Source: Pirellulaceae bacterium
Lineage (GTDB): Bacteria; Planctomycetota; Planctomycetia; Pirellulales; Pirellulaceae
Assembly (NCBI GenBank): GCA_019636375.1
Contig: JAHBXS010000004.1
Coordinates: 620,001 to 684,000, forward strand
Direction: 5' to 3'
DNA: 64,000 nt
Below the pieces are notes generated by a model. The model ran no database searches. It was not told the DNA's origin and worked only from the letters and a program-made list of their open reading frames with translations. The position numbers and the translations under genes are program-made. Below, piece by piece: positions 16,758-25,497 of this stretch; the first letter of the stretch is position 1; each line of letters begins with the position of its first letter.

Positions 16758-17745
16758 GAAAAAGCGTTTGGGACGCGGCCTTGAGGCATTGCTGAATTCC
16801 AGTCAGCCCGTCGATGCAACCGAAGACTCGGTTGTAGAGTTCTCCGCCTCGATCGAGACCGAAGACCAACATCCGCTAGCAGTTTCGGTCTCTTCAGCGA
16901 CACCCAGCGGGAACCCCAACGAAGGTCTCGTTCGGCTCAGCGTCCACGAGATCGAAGAGAACCCGTTCCAACCGCGCCGCGAATTCAGCGAACCCGAAAT
17001 CGCATCGTTGGCCGAGAGCCTCAAGGACCATGACATCCTTCAACCGATCCTCGTCCGCCGGGTCAATAATCGTTACCAGTTGATCAGCGGTGAACGTCGA
17101 CTCCGCGCGGCCATTCGTGCCGGTTGGGCTACGATCCCCGCTCGCGTCCGCGAGGCCGATGATCGTTTGGTGGCTGAGTTGGCCATCGTCGAAAACTTGC
17201 AGCGAAAGGATTTGAATCCGATCGAAAAGGGGCTGTCCTTCCGACGCTACCTCGACGAGCACGGTTGCACCCAAGAGGACTTGGCCCAACGCCTGAAGAT
17301 CGACCGCTCGACAATCGCGAACCTCATGCGGTTGCTTGAGTTGCCCCGTGGAATTCAAAGTGACCTGCAACAGGGCCTTCTCACGATGGGACACGCGCGG
17401 GCTTTGCTCCCCCTCGGAGAGGAAAATTTGCAAAACGAATTTGCAAAAATGATTAAAGATGAAGGGCTAAGCGTCCGAGCGACCGAGCAACTGGTCGCCG
17501 AACGGATTCACGCCGAGGACCATGACGTTGTGCCTTTCAAGGTTCCGACGGCAGGAAACGCGAGGTCAAAATCCCCTCAGGTCGAAGCTCTGGAAAAGGA
17601 ACTGCGGCTCGAGCTCGGGACCAAAGTTTCAATTCGCACAACGAAACAAGGTCGCGGTTCCATCGCCATTCACTTTGCAAATCATGAAGAATTCGAGCGA
17701 GTTCTTGCGATTTTGTCGGAATCGACCAAGCGCCAAGTCGGTTGA
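16744..17745 (+). CDS. parB: Chromosome-partitioning protein ParB (Spo0J)
   Basis: 333 residues from the ATG at 16744, which overlaps parA by 14 bp; an in-frame TTG lies at 16738. The N-terminus has the usual KKKRLGRGLEALL, which stimulates ParA. The CTP-binding domain includes IEENPFQPRREF and the GERRLRAA motif near residue 117. The helix-turn-helix that reads parS follows (CTQEDLAQRLKIDRSTIANLMRLL). The C-terminal dimerisation part is present. parS-like sites lie upstream of parA, as expected for a self-contained partition locus. Confidence 0.95.
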   Translation: MIPNKKKRLGRGLEALLNSSQPVDATEDSVVEFSASIETEDQHPLAVSVSSATPSGNPNEGLVRLSVHEIEENPFQPRREFSEPEIASLAESLKDHDILQPILVRRVNNRYQLISGERRLRAAIRAGWATIPARVREADDRLVAELAIVENLQRKDLNPIEKGLSFRRYLDEHGCTQEDLAQRLKIDRSTIANLMRLLELPRGIQSDLQQGLLTMGHARALLPLGEENLQNEFAKMIKDEGLSVRATEQLVAERIHAEDHDVVPFKVPTAGNARSKSPQVEALEKELRLELGTKVSIRTTKQGRGSIAIHFANHEEFERVLAILSESTKRQVG

Positions 17746-17791
17746 GACCGCATCGGAAACAACACTTGCTCTTTAAGAGCGGTTATAATTC

Positions 17792-17828
17792 AAGGGCGCC
17801 GAATGTATGTTCGGTGCCCTTGTTTTTT
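17792..17828 (+). terminator. Rho-independent terminator of parAB
   Basis: AAGGGCGCCGAA-TGTATG-TTCGGTGCCCTT followed by GTTTTTT: a 12-pair stem with one mismatch-like C-T position. It lies 46 bp after the parB stop. Confidence 0.93.
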
Positions 17829-17852
17829 AATCCACCTCAGAGTTGTGCTGTG

Positions 17853-19169
17853 ATGAAAACTCAATTGCTAACCATCGGTCTCGTTTGTCTGTTCATTCAA
17901 TCTTGGCTCGTTACTCCAACGGCTGCCGACGATAATTGGCCGCAATGGCGCGGGCCAGGTTGGGCAAGTCTGAGTGGAAGTTCTAACGTTCCGACGAACT
18001 TGGACCTGGAGAAGAACCTTCTTTGGCGGGTCGCGATGCCCGGCCCGGCGGGGAGCAGCCCCATCGTGTGGAACGACACGATTTTTGTGACTTCTGCTGA
18101 TGGCGACAATCTCGTGCTGATTGCCCTGAATCTGCAAGGAGCCGAACAATGGCGACAAAAGCTTGACGGAGAAAATCGTACCATTCGGATGGACAACGCG
18201 AATTACGCCTCCCCCAGTCCGATGACCGACGGTACCCATGTTTGGGCTACTTCGGCAGCAGGGGTTTTGCATTGTTTCACGTTCGATGGCAAGCCCGTTT
18301 GGAAAAAGGACTTGCAAGAAGTTTACGGCAATTTCGACATCCAATTCGGAATGTCAACGACCCCGATTCTCGACAACGGGCGGATTTATCACCAACTCAT
18401 TCATGGCAGCATGAGAGACGCCAGTCCGAGCGTCGGCTGGGTCTTGGCGTTTGACGCAAAGACTGGGGACGAGATTTGGAAGATCAAACGTGAAACCGAG
18501 GCCATCGCCGAAAACAAGCACTCGTATACTTCACCTGTCATCTACCGTGACGACGAGCGAGCGTTTTTGATCACGCACGGGGGTGATTATGCGATTGGGC
18601 ATGATTTGGATACCGGTGCCGAGTTGTGGCGTGTCGGCGGTTTGAACCCCAAGGCCACTTACAATTCGTTCCTACGGTTCGTCTCATCCCCTGCCGTTCA
18701 TCCCGGGATGATCGTGATCCCATCGGCGAAAAACGGTCCCGTTTACGCCCTTCGTCCCGAGAAACTTTCCGGTGATATGGGGGACATGTCGGAACATGCG
18801 GACGCCTTTCACTGGGTTCTTGATCGTGGCACACCCGACGTGTCCACTCCAGTTATCGATGCCGAGCGAAAACTGGTTTATTTATGTAACGAGAAAGGTT
18901 TGTTGCACGTCGTTCAAATGGAGACGGGAGAAGTCCCCTACGTTGAACGGATGTTCGCCGACAAACACCGGTCGACACCTGTCATAGCCGGTGATGTTTA
19001 TTTCCTAACTGCCAGAAATGGCGAAGTCTTGGTGATCCAGCGCGGCGAAAACCCTCAAGTCGTCTCTCGCATCGCGCTTGAGGAAGAAACCACCGCCTCC
19101 CCCGCAATTTCCGGCGGCCGCCTTTTCATCCGCACTTTCGAGGCCCTGTACGCCTTCGGGGACAAGTAG
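17853..19169 (+). CDS. Secreted PQQ-like beta-propeller protein
   Basis: 438 residues. The ATG at 17853 starts a signal peptide (MKTQLLTIGLVCLFIQSW, cleavage near TAADD); the longer upstream frame would run through the parB terminator and is rejected. The mature N-terminus carries NWPQWRGPG. It is followed by PQQ-type repeat blades, for example TGDEIWKIKRET, TGAELWRVGGL and the final GGRLFIRTFEALYAFG. These propellers resemble BamB/PQQ-like proteins but lack recognisable cofactor residues. Two paralogues lie at 51044-52363 and 62529-63851. Role unknown; extracytoplasmic. Confidence 0.8.
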   Translation: MKTQLLTIGLVCLFIQSWLVTPTAADDNWPQWRGPGWASLSGSSNVPTNLDLEKNLLWRVAMPGPAGSSPIVWNDTIFVTSADGDNLVLIALNLQGAEQWRQKLDGENRTIRMDNANYASPSPMTDGTHVWATSAAGVLHCFTFDGKPVWKKDLQEVYGNFDIQFGMSTTPILDNGRIYHQLIHGSMRDASPSVGWVLAFDAKTGDEIWKIKRETEAIAENKHSYTSPVIYRDDERAFLITHGGDYAIGHDLDTGAELWRVGGLNPKATYNSFLRFVSSPAVHPGMIVIPSAKNGPVYALRPEKLSGDMGDMSEHADAFHWVLDRGTPDVSTPVIDAERKLVYLCNEKGLLHVVQMETGEVPYVERMFADKHRSTPVIAGDVYFLTARNGEVLVIQRGENPQVVSRIALEEETTASPAISGGRLFIRTFEALYAFGDK

Positions 19170-19206
19170 TATTTCAAAAAAGCGAGATGGCTAAAACTTC
19201 AATCAC

Positions 19207-20085
19207 CTACCGCAGCCAGCCGTCGATGAGGATGGCGAAGGCGTTGTAGGTGCCGTGGATGACGATCGCGGCGATGATCCAGTTCGAGCCGTCGATGAGT
19301 TGCGGCTGCCTTTCGCGTTTGAGCATCCGGCTGCGGACTTGAAGCAATCCAACACCAGCAACCAGCGAACAACCGGTGTGTAATGCGACGCAAACCGTCC
19401 AGCGCCAAAAAACGAGCCGCTCAGAAGGATTTGGGATGTAGACGTTTAAGTAGAGCAGATTTTCGATTGCCGCAAACATCAAACCGGCACCAAAACAACA
19501 AATGAGAATTTGAATCCCGGACGAAAATAACCAAGGCCGTTTTTCAATCACCCACAGCGGCAAGGCAATTTTGAAAACTTCTTCTACAGTCGGTCCCATC
19601 ACTACAATGGCCAGCCAGGCATTGCCGCCAAACCAATTGAATAGTGCCCCCAAAATGGCGAGAGGTCCCGCCAAAACAAGAATTGCCATCGTGACCAACC
19701 ACGGAATTCCCGGCTGGGTCTGTGATTGCTGATGTAAATAATAGCGAAACCACGTGATTTGTTGCGGATCAAGTTCCCCCGCCAAGCCGACTGCTCTTGC
19801 GGGTTCATCCCACACCGAATTTTCGGCCAACTCCTCGACCGTCAGCGGGCGATGAAGCGGATTGTCAGCTTTGAACTCACTGGCGTCGGGAGCGAAATAG
19901 GATTGGTTCATCCAGGGTTCCGCTTGGATCGACTGGTCTTTTGAGTCGTGTGAAACAGATGGATCGTGGCTCGTTGTGTTCGGGGGCGCAAAAGGGGAGT
20001 CCGACCGAGCAGGCCGACCTACTCCTAATTCATTCGAATTGTCATCAGAACTGCTCACGTTTTGGGCCGCCTGGGAATTGGACAA
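19207..20085 (-). CDS. PrsW-type intramembrane metalloprotease
   Basis: 292 residues. The first ~110 are polar and low-complexity; the rest is membrane-embedded. The PrsW family (MEROPS M82) signatures are visible: E168-E169-x2-K172 in GPTVEEVFKIALPL, E208-N209 in AAIENLLY, H236 in ALHTG and H277-G-T-Y-N in the last helix. PrsW enzymes cut membrane proteins such as anti-sigma factors; no anti-sigma gene is adjacent. The start is uncertain: TTG at 20085 is used, with no clear Shine-Dalgarno, and an internal ATG lies 58 codons in. Confidence 0.75.
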   Translation of the reverse strand: MSNSQAAQNVSSSDDNSNELGVGRPARSDSPFAPPNTTSHDPSVSHDSKDQSIQAEPWMNQSYFAPDASEFKADNPLHRPLTVEELAENSVWDEPARAVGLAGELDPQQITWFRYYLHQQSQTQPGIPWLVTMAILVLAGPLAILGALFNWFGGNAWLAIVVMGPTVEEVFKIALPLWVIEKRPWLFSSGIQILICCFGAGLMFAAIENLLYLNVYIPNPSERLVFWRWTVCVALHTGCSLVAGVGLLQVRSRMLKRERQPQLIDGSNWIIAAIVIHGTYNAFAILIDGWLR

Positions 20086-20124
20086 ACAGTGTGAAATGGG
20101 GGCAGATACCGTCGTGTTAAGGCC

Positions 20125-20217
20125 CTATCCCAAAAGGGGGCAGCCCCTTTGGAGGCAAAGCGAAATTTAACGTTGATTTGTTGCCAAGCCGGAGTGGGTC
20201 TGCCCCCTTTTGGGATA
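20125..20217. repeat. Palindromic repeat copy 2
   Basis: The left arm CTATCCCAAAAGGGGGCAG and right arm CTGCCCCCTTTTGGGATA enclose the conserved loop text CTTTGGAGGCAAAGC and AAATTTAACGTT. Relative to copy 3, both arms carry matching substitutions (GGGGT to GGGGG on the left, ACCCC to CCCCC on the right), so pairing is kept. Confidence 0.85.
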
Positions 20218-20288
20218 CGAATGGCCATTCCGATAACGGTATTGGAACCCTTTTCACCTCGCACCGACCGTTGATGCCACGCATCGTT

Positions 20289-20768
20289 TCAACCTTTGTT
20301 CGCAGAGCAGTGGTAAGCGGTTGCGTAGCCAATGCAGCTAGACATGGCTTGAGCCCCTTTTTGCCTGCGGTTTCCGATTTCGGCCGTTTCAATCCGCACA
20401 TTACAAATCGCGTTGTAACCCAACGCCTCGGCCTCAGTCACAAGCCGCGCCACGACTTCTCGCTTGGCCCGCTCCGTCATTCGGCTGTAGGACCTGACTT
20501 CACCTCCGAAGAAATTTCGCCAACTTGCAAAAAAGTTCTTGAGGTAGTCGCTAGCGATGACAACCTCGCTGCAAATCAAAGTCGGGGGCTGATTTCCGGG
20601 AACAGCGTCCGGAAACGACTTAACTTGTGTAACCAAAAATCCTCGATACTTCGAGTCATGTTCGTCCAATCGGCGAAGATGCCTCTTCTCGATTGTTCGC
20701 CCGAAAATCATGCCAAAAACTACCGCCGGCACCATAAAAAACAAAAGGCCAATAAAAAGTTCTAACAT
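20289..20768 (-). CDS. Membrane-anchored YbjQ-family (UPF0145) protein
   Basis: 159 residues. An N-terminal hydrophobic helix (MLELFIGLLFFMVPAVVFGMIFG) is followed by a basic stop-transfer segment and a YbjQ-type domain: VASDYLKNFFASWRNFFGG, then YSRMTERAKREVVARLVTEAEALGYNAI. The start is supported by GAGGAG eight bases upstream. YbjQ proteins form oligomers and were described as putative heavy-metal-binding; the function is unproven. It is paired with a second, soluble YbjQ gene 21 bp upstream on the same strand. Confidence 0.75.
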   Translation of the reverse strand: MLELFIGLLFFMVPAVVFGMIFGRTIEKRHLRRLDEHDSKYRGFLVTQVKSFPDAVPGNQPPTLICSEVVIASDYLKNFFASWRNFFGGEVRSYSRMTERAKREVVARLVTEAEALGYNAICNVRIETAEIGNRRQKGAQAMSSCIGYATAYHCSANKG

Positions 20769-20789
20769 GGAAAACTCCTCGATAGCGTC

Positions 20790-21113
20790 TTAACCTTGTT
20801 GACTTACAATCACAGCCGTTCCGTAGACATATAGTTCGGAAGCACCGGCGGTGATCGAACTGGTCGAGAACCGAACATTGACAACGGCGTTAGCACCCAG
20901 TTGTTGAGCTTGGGCCAACATCCGTTGCATGGCTTCGCGGCGAGATTCTGTCAACAATTCGGTGTACCCTTTGAGTTCCCCTCCAATGAGGTTTTTGAAG
21001 CTGGCTGCAATATCGCGGCCCGCATGTTTGGCCCTAACCGTGTTCCCTTGGACAATTCCAAGTGTCTGTCGTATCGTGTAGCCAGAAATGGTTTCAGTGT
21101 TCGTGACGATCAT
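20790..21113 (-). CDS. YbjQ-family (UPF0145) protein
   Basis: 107 residues, the normal length of a soluble YbjQ protein. Family features read in order: ETISGYTIRQTLGIVQGNTV, then FKNLIGGELKGYTELL, then REAMQRMLAQAQQLGANAVVNVRF, ending with VYGTAVIV. TAGGAG precedes the ATG. It is the first gene of a two-gene unit with the membrane-anchored relative at 20289-20768, which suggests the two act together. Function is not established for the family. Confidence 0.85.
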   Translation of the reverse strand: MIVTNTETISGYTIRQTLGIVQGNTVRAKHAGRDIAASFKNLIGGELKGYTELLTESRREAMQRMLAQAQQLGANAVVNVRFSTSSITAGASELYVYGTAVIVSQQG

Positions 21114-21476
21114 TTTGAACTCCTACCGTGAAAAAGTGATGAAAATCCTGGGCAGTTGCCATTTCGGCTGAAACTGGCGTTTAGTAGTTTATCCGACAAT
21201 AAGGCACCAACAAGCCTGAAAAAGAGTCCAACATAAGATTTAACAAAAACCCCTTGGCGAACCTCAGCTCCCGAAGAATTGCACTATCTTTTTCCCCTTT
21301 TGGCCTATAATTCCCCTCGCTCCCTTCGTTCCCAAAAGGGAGCTACGAATGCACCGCCTTCCCCTCTCGGGGGTCGTCATAACCAGCATCGTTGCCGCCG
21401 ATTGCATGCGGCATTTGTGGCATTTTTGGCGTTTGCCCTTGCCAATTCGCCCCCTTATTTAGTCAAATCACCGCCT
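21114..21476. other. Intergenic region with typA leader hairpin
   Basis: This region separates the divergent YbjQ unit and typA. GCTCCCTT-CGTTCCCAA-AAGGGAGC at 21319-21343 is an 8-bp perfect hairpin that lies 134 bp before the typA start. A TATAAT-like box lies at 21306-21311, without a well-placed -35. An open frame from 21279 into typA exists but has no start support. Confidence 0.5.
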
Positions 21477-23300
21477 ATGAACCACCAAGAAATTCGAAAT
21501 ATTGTCATCATCGCTCACGTCGACCACGGTAAAACGACCCTGGTCGATTGTATCCTTCGTCAATGCGGCCAATTCCGCGCGAATCAACTCGTCGGCGACC
21601 AAATCCTCGACAGCAACGATCTGGAACGGGAACGTGGTATCACGATTTTGGCCAAGAACATCGCAGTGCAATACAAAGGCATCAAGATCAACGTCATTGA
21701 TACGCCGGGGCACGCCGACTTTGGGGGCGAAGTCGAACGGGTCTTGCGAATGGCCGACGGGGCGCTCGTTTTGGTCGATGCCGCAGAAGGCCCGATGCCG
21801 CAAACGCGGTTCGTACTTAGCAAGGCGATTGAGGTAGGACTACGACCGATCGTTGTCATCAACAAGATCGACCGTCCCGACGCCCGGACTCTGGAAGTGG
21901 TCGATGAGGCGTTTGAGTTGATCCTAGAACTTGGCGGCGAATCTTACCTCGATGACCTATCGCATATTTTTGCGTCTGCCAAGCAGGGTTTCGCGACGCG
22001 AGAACTCGACCAGCCCTCGACCAGTATTTTTCCGCTTATGGACATGATCTTGGAAAAAGTCCCGCCGCCCAAAATCGCCAGCCACCCAGGGCCGTCGCTG
22101 ATGGTCACGACGTTGGACTGGTCAGATTATGTGGGTCGAATCGCGATTGGGCGGGTTTTGTCGGGTAGTTTTACTCGCGGACAAACGGTATCGATCATGC
22201 AGTCCGACGACCAACAGACCAACGCGAAGCTACAGAACATTTTCGAATTCAACGACTTGGGTCGGGCTGAAGTCGAACAGGCTCAAGCCGGCGATGTGGT
22301 CGCGCTCGTTGGCCTGGAAGATGTGAAGATCGGTGATACGATTTGCTCCCCCGACTATCCTTTGCGACTTCCCCGCATCGAAGTGGACCATCCGACTTTG
22401 GAAATGGTCTTTATGGTCAACAGTTCTCCCTTTGCGGGCAGAGAGGGAAAATACGTCACCAGCCGCCAAATTCGCGAGCGTTTGCAACGCGAACTTCAAA
22501 AAAATGTGGCATTGCGCGTCACTCAAGGCGAATCGGGACTCGACGCCTTTCGCGTGGCCGGACGAGGCATCCTACACTTGGCAGTTCTCATTGAAACGAT
22601 GCGCCGCGAAGGCTACGAGTTGGCGGTTGGAAAACCCCAAGTCCTGTTCCGGATGGTTGACGGCGAGCGTTGCGAGCCGTTTGAGACATTGGTCGTCGAG
22701 GTTCCGACTGATCGGTTTGGTCCGGTAATGGAGATGGTTGGCGCGAGGCGCGGCGATTTGCGAGAGCTAAAAGTTCGCGGCGAATTTTCATTGGCAAGTT
22801 TTGTGATCCCCTCTCGTGGCCTGATCGGATTGCGAACTCGTTTGTTGAACGCTACGCAAGGTACTGCGATTATCAATCACCGCTTTTTGGAATACCGTCC
22901 TGTGGAAGGAGACCCACCCCGCCGCGCCAATGGTGTTTTGGTCTCAATGGTGCAGGGACGAGTCAATGCTTATGCCTTGGACACGCTGCAAGAACGTTCC
23001 GAACTGTTCGTCGGCCCGGGAGATGAAGTTTACGAAGGAATGTTGGTTGGCGAAAACGCACGCGACAACGACTTGCCGGTCAACCCAACCCGCGAGAAGA
23101 AACTCACAAACTTCCGTGCTTCGGGGAGCGATGACAATATCTTGCTCAAGCCGCCCCGCGTGTTGACCTTGGAAGCCGCCCTCGAGTATATCGAAGACGA
23201 TGAATTGGTCGAAGTGACGCCGACAAATATCCGGTTGCGGAAGGCGTTGCTTAAGGAATCTGATCGCCGACGGCTTCAACGCGTGGCCATTGGAACTTAA
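21477..23300 (+). CDS. typA: Translational GTPase TypA/BipA
   Basis: 607 residues from the ATG at 21477, the standard TypA length. G-domain motifs are AHVDHGKTTL (G1), RGITI (G2), DTPGHADFGGEV (G3) and NKID (G4). EF-G-like domain 2, the domain III/V segments (for example RGLIGLRTRLL) and the TypA-specific C-terminal domain follow. TypA binds ribosomes and supports assembly and growth under stress such as cold. The longer upstream reading is not used because the homologous region begins at MNHQEIRNI. Confidence 0.96.
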   Translation: MNHQEIRNIVIIAHVDHGKTTLVDCILRQCGQFRANQLVGDQILDSNDLERERGITILAKNIAVQYKGIKINVIDTPGHADFGGEVERVLRMADGALVLVDAAEGPMPQTRFVLSKAIEVGLRPIVVINKIDRPDARTLEVVDEAFELILELGGESYLDDLSHIFASAKQGFATRELDQPSTSIFPLMDMILEKVPPPKIASHPGPSLMVTTLDWSDYVGRIAIGRVLSGSFTRGQTVSIMQSDDQQTNAKLQNIFEFNDLGRAEVEQAQAGDVVALVGLEDVKIGDTICSPDYPLRLPRIEVDHPTLEMVFMVNSSPFAGREGKYVTSRQIRERLQRELQKNVALRVTQGESGLDAFRVAGRGILHLAVLIETMRREGYELAVGKPQVLFRMVDGERCEPFETLVVEVPTDRFGPVMEMVGARRGDLRELKVRGEFSLASFVIPSRGLIGLRTRLLNATQGTAIINHRFLEYRPVEGDPPRRANGVLVSMVQGRVNAYALDTLQERSELFVGPGDEVYEGMLVGENARDNDLPVNPTREKKLTNFRASGSDDNILLKPPRVLTLEAALEYIEDDELVEVTPTNIRLRKALLKESDRRRLQRVAIGT

Positions 23301-23502
23301 CTCAGGCCCCGTGTTAGTTCTCTTGAAGACCCGTTGGGTTTCCACCTCAACAAGCTCGGTGCCCTCTTAAAATCACATGAAATTGGCCGAAATCGCGTCC
23401 ATTTTGGTAATCTGTGCCTCATTGACAGTCAAATGTCAAAACGTAGAATCAAGAGAAATTGCGGGGTTTGGCGACAATTTAACGAGAGAATTTGAGCGGT
23501 CG

Positions 23503-24027
23503 ATGGACAACGCATTGTGCTTTGAAGACATTGAAATCGGCGCACAATGGGAGAGTCCCGGTCGGACCGTAACTGAGACCGACATCGTCAATTTCGCTAA
23601 TCATACTGGCGACTTCAACCCTTTGCATATCGACGCCGAGTTTGCATCTAAAACGATCTATCGCAAACCAATTGCTCACGGTTTGTTAGGAATGAGTTGG
23701 GCGGCTGGATTGGGCAGCAATTTTCCGCGGGTATCCACCGTTGCATTTTCTGCCGTTCGCGACTGGGAATTTCACAAACCGATTTATGCAGGTGACACCC
23801 TAAGGCTAACCACAACGGTGCTCGATAAAGTAATGCATGGCAAGCGAACGGGCCGGGTTGCTTGGTTGCTTAAGCTTTCTAACCAGCGAGGTGAACTGGT
23901 CCAGCAAGGGATCTTTGAGACGATCGTTGCCGTGAGACATCCGCAACGTATTCGCGAGTCAAAACGACTTGAAAACGGAGTCCCTGACAATTCGCATGAA
24001 CATCAATCTGAGTTTGATGAATCGTAA
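23503..24027 (+). CDS. MaoC-like (R)-hydratase / hot-dog dehydratase
   Basis: 174 residues from the ATG at 23503. The same frame is open back to 23377, but that N-terminal part does not align with the family. The hot-dog fold signatures of MaoC/(R)-specific enoyl-CoA hydratases are present: TGDFNPLHID (catalytic Asp and His), PIAHGLLGMSW and WEFHKPIYAGDTLR. Such enzymes hydrate enoyl-CoA or act in polyketide/fatty-acid side reactions; the substrate is unknown. No beta-oxidation genes adjoin it. It converges on the GroES-like gene. Confidence 0.82.
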   Translation: MDNALCFEDIEIGAQWESPGRTVTETDIVNFANHTGDFNPLHIDAEFASKTIYRKPIAHGLLGMSWAAGLGSNFPRVSTVAFSAVRDWEFHKPIYAGDTLRLTTTVLDKVMHGKRTGRVAWLLKLSNQRGELVQQGIFETIVAVRHPQRIRESKRLENGVPDNSHEHQSEFDES

Positions 24028-24043
24028 CCGTTGTTATCTAAGA

Positions 24044-24059
24044 TGCTCGCGTTCGAGCA
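24044..24059. terminator. Short hairpin between convergent genes
   Basis: TGCTCG-CGTT-CGAGCA, a 6-bp perfect stem, lies between the ends of the MaoC and GroES-like genes. No T-tract follows directly, so its role as a terminator is weakly supported. Confidence 0.35.
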
Positions 24060-24083
24060 GGTAGCCTCGAGCGTTTCGGCCTT

Positions 24084-24422
24084 TTATTCCTCATGATTCG
24101 GCGGTTCAGCGCGAAAGACCGCCACAATGTCTTCGACCGGAACGACGAACAATTGATTGTCCGATTCGAAGTCGACTGGGATCGCGTTTTTGGGGTGAAA
24201 CAGGACTTTATCGTATTGCCGCAGTGGGACGTCTTCGTCGTGATGAACAGCGGCCGAAATGGTAACGATCCTACCGGTGATTGTTGGAATCTCTGCCGCG
24301 TCGGGCAAAGCGATCCCCCCTTTGGTCTCTTTTTTGGGTTCGTCTTTGCGGACTAAAACCCGATGGCCAATTGGTTCGACATAATCCAATTTCCCGGGTC
24401 TAGGTTTGCCTTTTGAAGTCAT
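24084..24422 (-). CDS. GroES-like co-chaperonin (Cpn10 family)
   Basis: 112 residues. The Cpn10 fold pattern is clear: PIGHRVLVRKDEP, the mobile-loop region KKETKGGIALPDAAEI, GRIVTI, a central segment (YDKVLFHPKNAIPV) and the terminal FVVPVEDIVAVF. It is slightly longer than ordinary GroES because of N- and C-terminal tails. GAGG precedes the ATG. No groEL lies beside it, so this may be an accessory co-chaperonin or a diverged GroES whose partner is encoded elsewhere. The mobile loop lacks the standard I-V-L tripeptide and has GIAL instead. Confidence 0.85.
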   Translation of the reverse strand: MTSKGKPRPGKLDYVEPIGHRVLVRKDEPKKETKGGIALPDAAEIPTITGRIVTISAAVHHDEDVPLRQYDKVLFHPKNAIPVDFESDNQLFVVPVEDIVAVFRAEPPNHEE

Positions 24423-24858
24423 TGATTACCTCGTTTTTTGAATAGAGGAATGATAAAGAAGGAGAACCGCCTCGACTAGGGCTTGGCTGCGATTAAAGTT
24501 CTTTGATGGAAAAAATCGCCCCTAGTTCGCGCTTTAAGCTTGAATGGGAAAATCAACGACCGAAATTCGGGCAATGAGCCTTGAAGGGAATTGGGAAAAG
24601 TTGTTTTCTAACCATGCTGACCTAGCCATTTTCAGCGGTTTAACCGGTAAAAACGGGGCTATTTCCAAACAGCAAATGCATTCCTCAGTGCCTTCTGGTT
24701 CGCCAAAAGCCTAGGCCAAGTTGACGCGACTTTGTATCGCGGTTGGGCTTGAAATTCTCCTGTTTTATGCGACAATCTGCCTTTTGTTCGAAAAATTGTG
24801 AGATATCATCCGCCGCCCCATTTTTGGGCGATGCGCGGTAGTTTAAGGAATCAAGATT
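24423..24858. other. Intergenic region, nothing recognised
   Basis: 436 bp between the divergent GroES-like gene and rplY. It must hold both promoters, but no -35/-10 pair, ncRNA or repeat could be identified with confidence. Confidence 0.5.
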
Positions 24859-25476
24859 GTGAACGACATTTTGAATGTAACCGCAAGAACTGAAACGGGA
24901 ACTGCCCGGATGAAGCGTTTGCGTGCCTCTGGCAAAGTTCCCGCCGTTTTGTATGGACACGGCCAAGAATCAAGCCTGTTGACACTAGACGGGAAAGAAC
25001 TGGCAGCATTGCTCAATCACAACAAGCATTTTGTACAGCTTCAAGGTGCATCGAGCGAAAGTGCGCTGATCAAAGACGTACAGTTCGATCATGTGGAAAC
25101 TGAAGTTTTGCACGTTGACCTGATCCGAGTTGATGCAACCGAACAAGTGGATGTTACGCTGGAAATTATCCTTCGTGGAACGGCAAAGGGAACGATGAAT
25201 GGCGGTGTGCTCAGCCATGTGGCCCACACCATTGAAATACGGTGCCCGGCTCATGTGGTTCCTGAACAGTTGGAATTGAAAATTGCGGATTTGGATGTTG
25301 GCCACGCCTTAAGGGCTAGTGATTTGACACTTCCGGCTGGCGCGTCCTTAATTGGATCCAAGGATAAAGTCATCGTTCAATGCGTGACACCAACGGCAGA
25401 CGCCGATGGTGCTACGACTGCGGCGGGGCATGAGCCAGAGGTAATCGCACGCAAGAAGAATGAGGGGGCCGAATAA
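24859..25476 (+). CDS. rplY: 50S ribosomal protein L25/Ctc
   Basis: 205 residues, the long (Ctc/TL5) form with an N-terminal 5S rRNA-binding L25 domain and a C-terminal beta domain. Typical segments are TARTETGTARMKRLRASGKVPAVLYGHG and FDHVETEVLHVDLIRV. Translation starts at GTG. It is the first gene of the block rplY-pth-rpsF-ssb-rplI-dnaB, with pth starting 21 bp downstream. Confidence 0.93.
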   Translation: MNDILNVTARTETGTARMKRLRASGKVPAVLYGHGQESSLLTLDGKELAALLNHNKHFVQLQGASSESALIKDVQFDHVETEVLHVDLIRVDATEQVDVTLEIILRGTAKGTMNGGVLSHVAHTIEIRCPAHVVPEQLELKIADLDVGHALRASDLTLPAGASLIGSKDKVIVQCVTPTADADGATTAAGHEPEVIARKKNEGAE

Positions 25477-25497
25477 AGTCGGACCAATAGCTGGGCC

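Noticed and set aside
21279..21476. N-terminal extension of TypA
   Set aside because: The frame is open but has no start site, is Pro/Arg/Ser-rich, and precedes the conserved first residues of the family.
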